NCBI GenBank assembly: GCA_947596085.1
Contig: CANQEW010000004.1
Location: 1-64,000 of the forward strand
Direction of reading: 5' to 3'
Length of the DNA: 64,000 nt
Origin: an uncultured Clostridia bacterium
Lineage (GTDB): Bacteria > Bacillota > Clostridia > Christensenellales > Aristaeellaceae
Numbering within the stretch: the stretch's first letter is position 1; each line of letters begins with the position of its first letter. Position numbers and translations under genes: made by a program. This document shows, in pieces, positions 46,742-56,219 of the stretch. The notes below the pieces were generated by a model. The model saw nothing but the letters and a program-made list of their open reading frames with translations, had not been told where the DNA came from and searched no databases.

Positions 46742-48088
46742 ATGAAGAAACTGGTTTCTACCCTGTTGTGCGTCGTGCTGGTGGCGGCGATGCTCGTTAC
46801 CGGCGCCGCCGCGCTGGCTGAAGACAACGTCATCAACGTGTATGCCTTCACGGATGAGGTTCCGACCATGCTCCAGAAGTATGTTGACGAGCATCCGGAC
46901 TTCGGCTACACCCTCAACACCACCATCATCGCCACCACGGACGGCGCCTACCAGCCCGCTCTGGACCAGGCTCTGGCCGCCGGCGGCTCGGACGCCCCGG
47001 ACATCTACTGCGCTGAGGCCGCGTTCGTTCTGAAGTACACCCAGGGCGACGCCGCTGGCTATGCCGCCGCTTATGAGGATCTGGGCATCGACGTCGCTGC
47101 CGAGATCGAGGCCGCCGACATCGCGCAGTACAGCGTGGACATCGGCACCAACCCCGAGGGCAAGGTCGTTGCGCTGGGCTATCAGGCGACCGGTGGCGCG
47201 TTCATCTATCGCCGCTCCATCGCCAAGGACGTGTTCGGCACCGACGATCCCGCTGAGATCTCCGCGATCATCGGCGGCGGCTCCGGCAGCTGGGACAAGT
47301 TCTTCGAGGCGGCCGAGACCCTGAAGGCTGCGGGCGTGGGCATCATCTCCGGCGACGGCGACCTCTGGCACGCCGTGGAGAACAGCTCCGACTCCGGCTG
47401 GATCGTGGACGGCAAGCTGAACATCGACGCCAAGCGCGAGGCGTTCATGGATCTGTCCAAGACCCTGAAGGACAACGACTATCACAACGATACGCAGGAC
47501 TGGCAGGATGCGTGGTTCGCCGACATGAAGGGCGAAGGCGCGAAGCCGATCTTCGGCTTCTTCGGTCCGGCCTGGCTGATCAACTACACCATGGCCCCGA
47601 ACTGCGGCGGCAGCGCCGTTGGCGAGGGCACCTACGGCGACTGGGCCGTGTGCGAGTCCCCGATCGGCTTCTTCTGGGGCGGCACCTGGCTGCTGGCCAA
47701 CAAAGACACCCAGAAGGCTGAGGCGGTTGCCAAGCTGATCGACTGGGTCACCCTGGATTGCACCGAGGACGGCCTGCAGTATCACTGGGCCAACGGCACC
47801 ATGGTCGAGGGCGAGCAGGGCACCAAGGACGTCGTCGCTTCCGGCACGGTCATGAGCGCTTCCGACGGCACCGTTGACTTCCTGGGCGGCCAGAACATGT
47901 TCGACGTGTTCGTTCCCGCGAACGCCAACGCCAAGGGCACCAACATGACCCAGTATGACGAGACCATCAACCAGTACTGGAGAGACGCGGTCCGTCAGTA
48001 CACCTCCGGCGAGAAGACCAAGGAAGACGCGATTGCCGGCTTCAAGCAGAATGTCGCGGACAACCTGGACGTCGAGGTCGAATTCTAA
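46742..48088 (+). CDS. Sugar ABC transporter substrate-binding protein
   Basis: A 448-residue family 1 extracellular solute-binding protein. The signal peptide KKLVSTLLCVVLVAAM runs to an Ala-Leu-Ala-Glu cleavage site. No lipobox Cys is present, which is unusual for a Gram-positive binding protein. The mature part has the type I periplasmic fold with GKVVALGYQATGGAFIYRRS and PIGFFWGGTWLLANK. The ATG follows GAGGAGG. It is separated from the permease genes by an attenuating hairpin, which would make the binding protein more abundant. The sugar is not evident; the downstream GH1/GH3 enzymes suggest beta-linked oligosaccharides. Confidence 0.92.
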   Translation: MKKLVSTLLCVVLVAAMLVTGAAALAEDNVINVYAFTDEVPTMLQKYVDEHPDFGYTLNTTIIATTDGAYQPALDQALAAGGSDAPDIYCAEAAFVLKYTQGDAAGYAAAYEDLGIDVAAEIEAADIAQYSVDIGTNPEGKVVALGYQATGGAFIYRRSIAKDVFGTDDPAEISAIIGGGSGSWDKFFEAAETLKAAGVGIISGDGDLWHAVENSSDSGWIVDGKLNIDAKREAFMDLSKTLKDNDYHNDTQDWQDAWFADMKGEGAKPIFGFFGPAWLINYTMAPNCGGSAVGEGTYGDWAVCESPIGFFWGGTWLLANKDTQKAEAVAKLIDWVTLDCTEDGLQYHWANGTMVEGEQGTKDVVASGTVMSASDGTVDFLGGQNMFDVFVPANANAKGTNMTQYDETINQYWRDAVRQYTSGEKTKEDAIAGFKQNVADNLDVEVEF

Positions 48089-48100
48089 GATCGAATGAAG

Positions 48101-48145
48101 AGAGGGGGAGTGCGGTCTCGTTGAGGCCGCCTCCCCTTTGACTTT
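48101..48145 (+). terminator. Partial terminator between binding protein and permeases
   Basis: A long stem pairs GAGGGGGAG.GCGGTCTC with GAGGCCGCCTCCCCTTT (one bulged T) and is followed by TTTGACTTT. In such operons this hairpin lets only part of the transcripts reach the permease genes. Confidence 0.65.
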
Positions 48146-48169
48146 CGCTTCAGAATCAGGAGGGGTACC

Positions 48170-49144
48170 ATGAAGACGAAAAAGCTGTCGTATGCCAGAT
48201 ATGGCTACATATTCAGCATACCCTTTGTCGTCGCGTTCTGCGTATTCACGCTCTATCCCGTAATCTTCACCGTCGCACTTGGCTTCACGGATTTCAAGGG
48301 ACTGGGCGCAACGACATTCCATTTCCTGGCGGACGATCCGTTTAAAAACTTCCGGGCGATCCTGACCGCGCCCACCTTCCAGACGGCGCTGAAGAACACC
48401 TTCATCATGTGGGGCATGAACTTCCTGCCGCAGATTCTGCTGGCGCTGGTGCTGGCGGCCTGGTTCTCGGGCACGCTGTTCAAGGTCAAGGGTCAGGGCT
48501 TCTTCAAGGTCGTATTCTACATGCCCAACATCATCACGGCGGCCACCATCGCGATCCTGTTCGGCGCGCTGTTCGGCTACCCCATGGGCCCGATGAACGA
48601 TCTGGTCACAAGTTTGGGGCTGGCGAAGGATCCAATCTTCTTCTTCCAGAACAAGTGGGTGGCCAAGGGCGTGGTTGCCTTCATTCAGTTCTGGATGTGG
48701 TATGGCTATACGATGATCATCCTGATCTCCGGCATCCTGGGCATGAGCCCCGAGTGGTTCGAGGCCGCGGAGCTGGACGGCGCGACGGGCTGGCAGAAGT
48801 TCTTCTACATCACGCTGCCCAACCTGCGCACGATCATCATCTACACGCTGGTGACCAGCCTGATCGGCGGCCTGCAGATGTTCGACATCCCGAAGCTGCT
48901 GGTGCTCAACAGCGGACCGGACAACGCGACGCTCACGGCCAGCGTATTCATTTACAACCAGGCGTTCAGCGGCAGCTACATGTATAACCGCGCTTCCGCG
49001 GCGAGCATGATCATGTTCGCGATCATCTGCGTGCTTTCGGCCATCGTGTTTGTGCTCTTGCAGGATAAGTCCGAGGTGCAGGCGCGCAAGGAGCTCAAGC
49101 GCGCGGCGAAGGCCGCCCGCAAGGGAAGGGGGATCGGCGCATGA
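48170..49144 (+). CDS. Sugar ABC transporter permease (MalF/UgpA-like)
   Basis: A 324-residue inner-membrane permease with six helices. The cytoplasmic EAA loop, which contacts the ATPase, is EWFEAAELDGATGWQKFFY. The C-terminal tail is basic (KRAAKAARKGRG). It begins after AGGAGGGG and overlaps the second permease by 4 bases. No ATPase gene is in the locus, so a shared MsmK-type ATPase is probably used. Confidence 0.93.
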   Translation: MKTKKLSYARYGYIFSIPFVVAFCVFTLYPVIFTVALGFTDFKGLGATTFHFLADDPFKNFRAILTAPTFQTALKNTFIMWGMNFLPQILLALVLAAWFSGTLFKVKGQGFFKVVFYMPNIITAATIAILFGALFGYPMGPMNDLVTSLGLAKDPIFFFQNKWVAKGVVAFIQFWMWYGYTMIILISGILGMSPEWFEAAELDGATGWQKFFYITLPNLRTIIIYTLVTSLIGGLQMFDIPKLLVLNSGPDNATLTASVFIYNQAFSGSYMYNRASAASMIMFAIICVLSAIVFVLLQDKSEVQARKELKRAAKAARKGRGIGA

Positions 49145-49980
49145 AGAAGAAAGTATCCAAGGGCTTTTTGGCCTTCGTGTACGTGGTATGCGCCATCCTC
49201 ACGGTGCTGAGCATCATGCCGTTTTTGATCATGGTGGTCAACGCCACGCGCTCCACCACGCAGATTCAGCAGCACGCCATCTCGGTGATTCCGTCCACAT
49301 ATCTGTTGAAGAACTTCCAGATCCTGACCGGCAAGAGCTTCAACCCGATGCGCGGCTTCCTGAACTCGCTGATCATCTCCACGGGCGCGACGGCCTGCAC
49401 GGTCTACTTCTCGTCGCTGACCGCCTACGCGCTGGTGGTGTACAACTGGAAGCTCCGGCAGCCGTTCTTCACCTTCATCATGGCGGTGATGATGATCCCG
49501 TCCCAGGTGGTGAGCATCGGCTTCTACCAGTTCATGTACCGCATTCACATGACCAACAACTTCCTGGCGCTGATTCTACCCGCGGTGGCCGCGCCGACCA
49601 CGGTGTTCTTCATGCGGCAGTTCATGCTCTCGTCTCTGCCGCTGGAGGTGGTGCAGTCGGCCCGCGTGGACGGCTCCGGGGAGTTCCACACGTTCAACCA
49701 CATCGTGCTTCCGATTTTGAAGCCCGCCATCGCGACGCAGGCGATCTTCTCCTTCGTCAACTCCTGGAACAATCTGTTCCTGCCGTTGATCCTGCTGACC
49801 CGGCAGGAGAAGTACACCATGCCGATCATGGTCTCGCTGCTCAAGGGCGACATCTACAAGACCGAGTATGGCGCGATCTACATGGGCCTGACGCTCACGG
49901 TGCTGCCGCTGTTCGTGGTTTACTTCCTGCTTTCGAAGTACATCATCGCGGGCGTGGCGCTGGGCAGCGTGAAGGGATAA
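49141..49980 (+). CDS. Sugar ABC transporter permease (MalG/UgpE-like)
   Basis: A 279-residue permease with six helices and the EAA loop LEVVQSARVDGSGEFHTF. It forms the heterodimeric channel with the preceding protein. The ATG overlaps the stop of the first permease (ATGA). Confidence 0.93.
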   Translation: MKKKVSKGFLAFVYVVCAILTVLSIMPFLIMVVNATRSTTQIQQHAISVIPSTYLLKNFQILTGKSFNPMRGFLNSLIISTGATACTVYFSSLTAYALVVYNWKLRQPFFTFIMAVMMIPSQVVSIGFYQFMYRIHMTNNFLALILPAVAAPTTVFFMRQFMLSSLPLEVVQSARVDGSGEFHTFNHIVLPILKPAIATQAIFSFVNSWNNLFLPLILLTRQEKYTMPIMVSLLKGDIYKTEYGAIYMGLTLTVLPLFVVYFLLSKYIIAGVALGSVKG

Positions 49981-49987
49981 AAATAAC

Positions 49988-50623
49988 ATGGACCGCCTGT
50001 TCAGCATGGACAATCCAGTTTGGCGGGCCATTGGAAGGCTCGTCGATCTGGTGTGGATCAACATCCTGACGCTGGTGTGCGCCCTGCCGGTCTTTACGGC
50101 GGGCGCCTCCTTCACGGCGATGTACGATGTGCTCCTGCGCATGGCGGAGGACAGGCAGGGCGCGCTCACGGGCAGATTCTTCCGGGCATTCCGGAAGAAC
50201 TTTCTGCCCGCGACGAAGCTCTGGCTGTGCGCGCTCGCGGTGCTGGCGGTGTACGGTTATAACCTGTGGCTGGTGCACGCCGGGGCATTGGATGGACTGG
50301 GCGCGCTCAAAAAGGTGAGCCTGGGCGTGATTCTGCTGATCCTGTTTCTGCTGATCGTGATGATGCATTACTGCTTTGGACTGACCGCGCGCTATGAAAA
50401 CAGCATGGGCCGCACGGTGAAGAACGCGGCGCTGCTGACCATCGCGTTCTTTCCAAAGAGCTTCTGCATGGGGGTGCTCACCTTCTTTCCGCTGGCGCTG
50501 ACGCTGCTCTCGGACTATTTCTTCTGGCTGTGGTTTCTCTACGGCCTCGCCTATCCGGGCTGGCTGATCGCCCGGCTGATGGCGACGGTGTTCGCCCGCA
50601 TGGAGGAGCGTGACGGAGAATGA
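49988..50623 (+). CDS. YesL family membrane protein (DUF624)
   Basis: A 211-residue protein with four or five membrane helices: ILTLVCALPVFTAGASF in the first hydrophobic region is typical of YesL/DUF624. YesL genes occur in oligosaccharide-uptake loci of Firmicutes (rhamnogalacturonan operon in Bacillus). The exact role is unknown. It starts 8 bases after the permease gene and overlaps the next gene by 4 bases. Confidence 0.85.
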   Translation: MDRLFSMDNPVWRAIGRLVDLVWINILTLVCALPVFTAGASFTAMYDVLLRMAEDRQGALTGRFFRAFRKNFLPATKLWLCALAVLAVYGYNLWLVHAGALDGLGALKKVSLGVILLILFLLIVMMHYCFGLTARYENSMGRTVKNAALLTIAFFPKSFCMGVLTFFPLALTLLSDYFFWLWFLYGLAYPGWLIARLMATVFARMEERDGE

Positions 50624-51153
50624 ACCGAGCTGCCTTCCGGGAACTGAGCCTGCGCCAGAAATTGCAGTGGATCGCGCAGTACTACGGCGCGGCGATCGTA
50701 TTGGCGGTCGTCGCCGTCGCCATGGGGATCGGCTTTTTCACCGCCGTGTTCGGGCCGGGGGAGAAGTGCACGGTCAAGGTCATGATTCTCGACGACCGCC
50801 AGACGGCGGACAACTGCCGCCTTTTTTCCGAGGAACTCGGCGCGATGCTGGGCGGAGAGTGCGAAGTCACCAGCTACGCCCCGAGCGCCATGTACGAGAT
50901 GCAGGCGTTCGCCGTGCGGTTGACCTCGGACGCGCTGGACGTGGTCATCGCCCCGGAGGCGCAGATGCGCGAGCTGATCGAGAACGGGTATCTGCGCGGC
51001 ATGGAGAAGCTGGAGGCGAATTCCCGCTACCAGGCGATTACCCGGGGCGGGGAAGCGGACGGCGCGGATATCTACATTGGGCTCGCCGCCCGAACCAAAA
51101 ATGAACGCAACGCATCCGAAACGATGCGATATTTTTCAGAGACAGGGAAGTAA
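50620..51153 (+). CDS. Membrane-anchored extracytoplasmic protein, unknown
   Basis: A 177-residue protein overlapping the YesL stop (ATGA). One helix at about residues 24-46 (AAIVLAVVAVAMGIGFFTAVFG) leaves a short inside tail and a 130-residue outside domain. That domain (CTVKVMILDD, then LTSDALDVVIAPEAQM and ADIYIGLAART) has alternating strands and helices resembling a small solute-binding fold. The translational coupling suggests that it works with YesL. No family is recognised. Confidence 0.7.
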   Translation: MNRAAFRELSLRQKLQWIAQYYGAAIVLAVVAVAMGIGFFTAVFGPGEKCTVKVMILDDRQTADNCRLFSEELGAMLGGECEVTSYAPSAMYEMQAFAVRLTSDALDVVIAPEAQMRELIENGYLRGMEKLEANSRYQAITRGGEADGADIYIGLAARTKNERNASETMRYFSETGK

Positions 51154-51193
51154 CGACGCCCTGACGAATGAACGATCAAGGGGAGTTTGCCAG

Positions 51194-53344
51194 ATGCGCT
51201 TGAGCGAGAATACAGAAAGAATTGATGCATACAAGCTGCGCGCGCGCGAGCTCGTGCGCCAGATGACGCTGGAGGAGAAGGTTTCGCAGATGGTGCACGA
51301 CGCGCCCGCCATCCCGCGGCTGGGCGTGCCGGCCTACAACTGGTGGAACGAGGCCTTGCACGGCGTGGCCCGCGCGGGCGTCGCCACCATCTTTCCGCAG
51401 GCCATAGGCCTGGCCGCCGCCTTCGACGAGGACATGATGGAGGCGGTGGGCGACGCCGTGTCCACCGAGGCCCGCGCCAAGTTCAACGCCCAGCAGCAGT
51501 ACGGGGACTACGACATCTACAAGGGCCTGACCATGTGGGCCCCGAACATCAACATTTTCCGCGATCCGCGCTGGGGGCGCGGCCACGAGACCTACGGCGA
51601 GGATCCCTTCCTCACGAGCCGGATGGGCGTGCGCTTCGTGGAGGGCCTGCAGGGAAGCGATCCGAATTACATGAAGGTCGCGGCCTGCGCCAAGCACTTC
51701 GGCGTGCACTCCGGGCCGGAATCGCTGCGCCACGAATTTGACGCGCGCGCCACCATGCAGGACATGCGCGAGACCTACCTGCCCGCCTTCCGCGCGCTGG
51801 TCCAGGAGGCCGGGGTGGAGGCCGTGATGGGCGCGTACAACCGCGTCAACGGCGAGCCCTGCTGCGGCAGCCGCGTGCTGCTCAAGGAAATTCTGCGCGG
51901 CGAGTGGGGCTTCGACGGCCATGTGGTTTCCGACTGCTGGGCCATCAAGGACTTCTACCTGGGTCACCGCGTCACATCCAATCCGACGGAGTCGGTGGCG
52001 CTGGCGGTGTCCAACGGCTGCGACATCAACTGCGGCGAGCTCTTCCTCTATCTGACGCAGGCGGTGGAGCAGGGCCTGATCCGCGAGGAAGCGATCACCC
52101 GCGCCTGCGAGCGCCTGTTTACCACCCGCATGAAGCTGGGTCTGTTCGACGAACCCGAGAAGGTCGCCTACAACCGCATCCCCTACGAGGTTGTGGACAG
52201 CCCCGAAATGCGCGCGCTCAACCTCGACGTGGCGAAGCGCACGCTGGTGCTGCTGAAGAACGACGGCCTGCTGCCGCTGGACAAGTCGAAGCTCAAAACC
52301 GTGGGCGTGATCGGCCCGAACGCCAACAACCGCAAGGCGCTGGTGGGCAATTACGAGGGCACGGCGTCCTGCTACGTGACCGTGCTGGAGGGCATTCAGG
52401 ACTACCTTGGCGACGATGTGCGCGTACTCTACTCCGAGGGCTGCCATCTGTACAAGCCGCACGTGGGCGGCCTGGGGCGCGACAACGACCGCATCTCCGA
52501 GGTCAAGAAGATCTGCGAACTGAGCGACGTGGTGATCGCCTGCCTGGGCCTGGACGCGAGCCTCGAGGGCGAGGAGGGCGACGAGGGCAACGAGTTTGCC
52601 AGCGGCGACCGCGAGAATTTGAACCTCCCGGGGCTGCAGGAGGAGCTGCTCAAGACGATCTGCGAGAGCGGCAAGCCCGCCGTGCTGGTGCTGCTCTCCG
52701 GCAGCGCGCTGGCTGTGGGCTGGGCGCAGGAGCACGTGCCGGCGATTCTGCAGGGCTGGTATCCGGGCGCGCAGGGCGGAAGGGCCATCGCCGAGGCGAT
52801 CTTCGGCGAGTTCTCTCCCGAGGGCAAACTGCCGGTGACGTTCTATCGCAGCACGGACGATCTGCCGGAGTTCACCGACTACGCCATGACCAACCGCACC
52901 TACCGCTACATCACCCGCGAGCCGCTGTATCCCTTCGGCTACGGCCTGTCCTACACGCGCTTCGAGGTGACGGACGCGCGCGCCTCCACCGACTGCGTGA
53001 CGGCGGACGGCGTCGATCTGCGCTGCAAGGTGACCAATACCGGCGCGTACGCTGCTCGCGCCGCCGTGCAGGTGTATGTCAAGGCGGAGCGCGCGGGCAC
53101 GCCCAACGCCCAGTTGAAGGGGCTGCGCAAGGTGGCGCTGGCTCCCGGCGAAGCGGCGGAGGTGGCGATCCACCTGCCCGCCGAGGCGTTCTCCCTCTGC
53201 GACGCGGAGGGCGCTCGGAGCGTGGAGCCGGGTGCGTACAGCGTGTACGTCGGCCAGTCCCAGCCCGACGCGCGCAGCCGCGAGCTGCTGGGCTTCGCGC
53301 CGGAGCGCCTGGAATTGCGCTGCGACGCGGCGATCACTTTTTGA
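51194..53344 (+). CDS. Glycoside hydrolase family 3 (beta-glucosidase/xylosidase)
   Basis: A 716-residue cytosolic GH3 enzyme without a signal peptide. It has the barrel motifs YNWWNEALHGVARAG, FPQAIGLAAAFD, WAPNINIFRDPRWGRG and ACAKHFGVHSGPE. The nucleophile is Asp247 in GHVVSDCWAI. The second domain (about 330-560) and a C-terminal fibronectin-like domain follow. The sequence pattern is close to exo-beta-xylosidases and aryl-beta-glucosidases; the sugar cannot be decided here. The ATG at 51194 has GGGGAG in front. Confidence 0.92.
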   Translation: MRLSENTERIDAYKLRARELVRQMTLEEKVSQMVHDAPAIPRLGVPAYNWWNEALHGVARAGVATIFPQAIGLAAAFDEDMMEAVGDAVSTEARAKFNAQQQYGDYDIYKGLTMWAPNINIFRDPRWGRGHETYGEDPFLTSRMGVRFVEGLQGSDPNYMKVAACAKHFGVHSGPESLRHEFDARATMQDMRETYLPAFRALVQEAGVEAVMGAYNRVNGEPCCGSRVLLKEILRGEWGFDGHVVSDCWAIKDFYLGHRVTSNPTESVALAVSNGCDINCGELFLYLTQAVEQGLIREEAITRACERLFTTRMKLGLFDEPEKVAYNRIPYEVVDSPEMRALNLDVAKRTLVLLKNDGLLPLDKSKLKTVGVIGPNANNRKALVGNYEGTASCYVTVLEGIQDYLGDDVRVLYSEGCHLYKPHVGGLGRDNDRISEVKKICELSDVVIACLGLDASLEGEEGDEGNEFASGDRENLNLPGLQEELLKTICESGKPAVLVLLSGSALAVGWAQEHVPAILQGWYPGAQGGRAIAEAIFGEFSPEGKLPVTFYRSTDDLPEFTDYAMTNRTYRYITREPLYPFGYGLSYTRFEVTDARASTDCVTADGVDLRCKVTNTGAYAARAAVQVYVKAERAGTPNAQLKGLRKVALAPGEAAEVAIHLPAEAFSLCDAEGARSVEPGAYSVYVGQSQPDARSRELLGFAPERLELRCDAAITF

Positions 53345-53358
53345 ATGGAGAGGGAACA

Positions 53359-54708
53359 ATGAGTGGATTTCCGAAGGATTTCATATGGGGCGCGGCCTGC
53401 GCTTCCTACCAGTGCGAGGGCGGCTGGGATGCCGACGGCAAAGGGGCAAACATCTGGGATGACTTCTGCCACGAAATCGAGGGACATCACATCTTCGACG
53501 GCACCTCCGGCGACACGGCCTGCGACAGCTACCACCGCTTCCGCGAGGATGTGGCGCTGATGAAGGCGCACAACATCCGCGCCTATCGCTTCTCGGTGAG
53601 CTGGGCGCGGGTGATCCCCCAGGGCACGGGCCCGGTCAACGAGGCGGGGCTGGCGTACTATGACGCGTTGATCGACGAGCTGCTCGCCAACGGCATCGAG
53701 CCGATGGTGACGCTGTACCACTGGGATCTGCCCAGCGCGCTGCAGGATCGCGGCGGCTGGCTGAACCGGGAGATCGTGGACGCCTTCGCGAACTACGCGG
53801 AGCTGCTCGCGAAGCGCTTCAAGGGTCGAGTGACGAAGTTCATGACGATCAACGAGCCCCAGTGCATCGCCCAGCTCGGCTATGGTTCGGGTGAGCACGC
53901 CCCGGGCCTGAAACTGGGAGAGGAGAAGGTCGCGCAGGTCTTCCACCACCTCTGCCTGGCGCACAGCGCGGCCTATCGGGCGATCAAAGCGGCGTGCGGG
54001 AAGGACGTGCAGGTGGGCGCGGTGTCCTGCGGCAGGCTCTGCTATCCGCAGAAGGATACGCCCGAAAACCGCGAGGCCGCCTATCGCGCGAGCTTCCAGC
54101 TGATGGAGAAGAACTGGGCCTTCACGTTCAGCATCTTCCTGGATCCCCTGTGCCTGCGGCGCTATGACGAATCCGCCCCCGAGGCGGTGCGCCGCTTCGC
54201 CGCGACCATCGATCCGGCGGACTGGGATCTCATGGAAAAGCCGGACTTCATCGGCATTAACGTCTATCAGGGCTACATGGTGGACGAGAGCGGCGCGCCG
54301 GTCGAGCTGTATCCGGGCTTCCCGCGCACGGCGATCAAGTGGGCCGTGACGCCCAAAGTGATGCACTACGGCCCGCTAAACGTCATCCGCCGCTACGGCT
54401 TGCCGGTCTACATCAGTGAAAACGGCGTTTCCTGCAACGATCGCGTGCATCTGGACGGCAAGGTGCACGATCCAAACCGCATCGACTTCCTGCACCGCTA
54501 CCTGTTGGAGCTGCGCAAGGCCGTCGATGAGGGTGCGGATGTGCGCGGCTATCTGCATTGGAGTTTCCTGGACAACTTCGAGTGGTCGCAGGGTTACACC
54601 GAGCGCTTCGGTTTGGTGTACGTGGATTATCGAACCTGTGAGCGCGTGCCCAAGGATTCCGCGAGATGGTATGCCGAGGTGAGCGCAAACAACGGAACAA
54701 ATCTCTAA
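53359..54708 (+). CDS. Glycoside hydrolase family 1 beta-glucosidase
   Basis: A 449-residue retaining beta-glucosidase, typical GH1 length. The acid/base is Glu166 in TINEPQC and the nucleophile is Glu354 in YISENGVS. It opens with FPKDFIWGAACASYQCEGG, the family N-terminal signature. It lies 14 bases after the GH3 stop. Both enzymes are cytosolic, so the ABC system should import intact oligosaccharides. Members with YISENG and no PTS-type phosphate pocket usually act on unphosphorylated glucosides. Confidence 0.94.
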   Translation: MSGFPKDFIWGAACASYQCEGGWDADGKGANIWDDFCHEIEGHHIFDGTSGDTACDSYHRFREDVALMKAHNIRAYRFSVSWARVIPQGTGPVNEAGLAYYDALIDELLANGIEPMVTLYHWDLPSALQDRGGWLNREIVDAFANYAELLAKRFKGRVTKFMTINEPQCIAQLGYGSGEHAPGLKLGEEKVAQVFHHLCLAHSAAYRAIKAACGKDVQVGAVSCGRLCYPQKDTPENREAAYRASFQLMEKNWAFTFSIFLDPLCLRRYDESAPEAVRRFAATIDPADWDLMEKPDFIGINVYQGYMVDESGAPVELYPGFPRTAIKWAVTPKVMHYGPLNVIRRYGLPVYISENGVSCNDRVHLDGKVHDPNRIDFLHRYLLELRKAVDEGADVRGYLHWSFLDNFEWSQGYTERFGLVYVDYRTCERVPKDSARWYAEVSANNGTNL

Positions 54709-54779
54709 CGGAGATAAAAGCGAGAAGATTCCTCCCAACGCGGAGCGGGAAGGACAAAAGAGAAAAGACGCAGTATTCA

Positions 54780-54823
54780 GTCCGGCTGTGGAGCGCGTGC
54801 GCTTCGCGGTCGGACATTTTTTA
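54780..54823 (+). terminator. Terminator of the sugar operon
   Basis: A 17-bp stem GTCCGGCTGTGGAGCGC/GCGCTTCGCGGTCGGAC with several G-T pairs is followed by ATTTTTTAT. Confidence 0.75.
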
Positions 54824-55233
54824 TCCAATGAACTTGGCGCAGCAGAACAGTTTCTCGGAGAAGATATTCATGCCGCGATGCCGGTTCCCAGTTGTCTTGC
54901 GCTTTCGCGGCTCTTGCTCTGCTATATTACCGAATGACAGTCTCCGGCGCAATGCGGTGTCTCTCGCCCGCATCAATCTTCATCTTCTCCGTGGGAAAAT
55001 AAATGCGGAAAGCTCTCCGCAAGAGGACAGTACCCTTGTATTTTTGTTTTCGAACCGCCTGACCTGGATACAATGGGCTTCGATGCTCATCCGTTCTTCT
55101 CACATATTTCATGCGGCCGCATAGCGCCAGGGAAAGCAAACCAGGGGATGCAATTTCACGGAATTTCCGGCGTTTTGGATGCAATCTGGCCCAAAGGGAG
55201 TGCGGGTTGTTCAAAGGGCGTATTTGAACTGTG
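54824..55233. other. Gene-free stretch at the left edge of the island
   Basis: No ORF with a ribosome site or family pattern is present on either strand. The base composition drops from the GC-rich core toward that of the island. It could be decayed sequence marking the island boundary. I see no tRNA, integrase site or long repeat within it. Confidence 0.4.
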
Positions 55234-55295
55234 AGTTCATTGTTTCCGGCAGCGCCATGCGTTAGAATATATCTGTCGCCGGAAATAATGAATCC
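55234..55295 (+). promoter_or_regulatory. Repeated promoter-dyad element, copy A
   Basis: TTGTTT and TAGAAT are 17 bases apart. Around them, TTCATTGTTTCCGGC and GCCGGAAATAATGAA form an inverted repeat with one mismatch. About 62 bases are nearly identical to 58696-58757. It leads straight into the structured leader and the 55440 gene. Confidence 0.75.
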
Positions 55296-55399
55296 CCGCC
55301 ATGTCGCGGATAGTGTGCCTTTTGCGCACCCACGACTGAAACGGCGCACAGCGCCGGCGAACGGGGAGTGGGAAACCAATTGCGCTTCAGTAAAGAATG
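55290..55399 (+). ncRNA. Structured leader RNA, copy A
   Basis: About 110 bases nearly identical to 58946-59054. Predicted stems: GTGTGC/GCGCAC with loop CTTTT, GGCGC-ACA-GCGCC, TGG-GAAA-CCA, and a closing ACTGAA/TTCAGT. In the other copy the differing bases mostly keep these pairs. It ends 41 bases before the next gene. I do not recognise a known riboswitch class. Confidence 0.65.
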
Positions 55400-55439
55400 T
55401 TATTCGTCAGAGAAAAGGGACCGTCGCAAAGGAGGAAAA

Positions 55440-56204
55440 ATGCAAGCAAATCAAATTTTTAATGCGGCTCCAGGAACAATAATCTTGTTGTATGGCGAAA
55501 AGCATAATATAAAGGAATTGACTCATAGCATTCAATCTTCAATGCCAGATGATTTCAAAGCGCGAACTTCCTTGAATTCCTGTTCGATTGTTTCCATGGA
55601 TATGTGTGGGGATGAAAAGCCCAATAGCTTTCATGACCTGGCCGTTCTTTGCTCAAGACTTGTCATCTCTGCCGGGAGGCGAAGCCACTTTGAAGGATTG
55701 CTGATGTTGAACATTTCCGATCTCATCACTCGCCCCGAAGACGCCGATCGTCTGAAAGCCCTGGGAGAAATTCTTTCTTTGAAAAATGGATTGGCATCAA
55801 AATGTATAACGCTTCTCTACGGACCAACAAAGGAAAAGGAGATACTCATTGCCGCTGAGGACCTGGACTTTGACGGCAAACTCAGGGTCAGGCGCTTTGA
55901 AGGAACCAGCCAGGAGGATTCATTGCAGGCTCTGTTGGCCCACACCCATATGAGCTGCACAGATAAACGCACGATGAGATTGCTCCAGTCCACCATCGAT
56001 GAAATGCAGGAGCAGCGCCAATTCGATCCCCTCCGTTTCTTCCAGTCCTGTGAAGCACAGGAGGGAATCATCACAAAGGACAGCGTTTGGGCTGCTCTGA
56101 ATGATCCGTATTCCTATATCAACCGAATGAAGAAGGCCATGCCGCTGTCGCAGCGGGATGAAAAAAACACAGTCCACCGTATCGGATTTCAAAGCAATCA
56201 ATGA
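55440..56204 (+). CDS. Unknown protein upstream of the VirD4-like ATPase
   Basis: A 254-residue soluble protein. Strands such as GTIILLYGEK, GLLMLNISDLI and CITLLYGPTKEKEIL alternate with helices, suggesting an alpha/beta ATPase-like fold, but no Walker A loop is present. The C-terminal 70 residues (TIDEMQEQRQFDPLRFFQS onward) are helical and charged. The ATG at 55440 follows GGAGG by 4 bases; the track starts 24 codons earlier. It is 15 bases before the coupling-protein gene, so the two are probably made together. No family is recognised. Confidence 0.75.
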   Translation: MQANQIFNAAPGTIILLYGEKHNIKELTHSIQSSMPDDFKARTSLNSCSIVSMDMCGDEKPNSFHDLAVLCSRLVISAGRRSHFEGLLMLNISDLITRPEDADRLKALGEILSLKNGLASKCITLLYGPTKEKEILIAAEDLDFDGKLRVRRFEGTSQEDSLQALLAHTHMSCTDKRTMRLLQSTIDEMQEQRQFDPLRFFQSCEAQEGIITKDSVWAALNDPYSYINRMKKAMPLSQRDEKNTVHRIGFQSNQ

Positions 56205-56219
56205 GAGGGGGAGATGCGA

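Noticed and set aside
54666-55124. 152-codon ORF after the GH1 gene
   Set aside because: It begins inside the GH1 coding region, runs across the operon terminator and has no family pattern or ribosome site.
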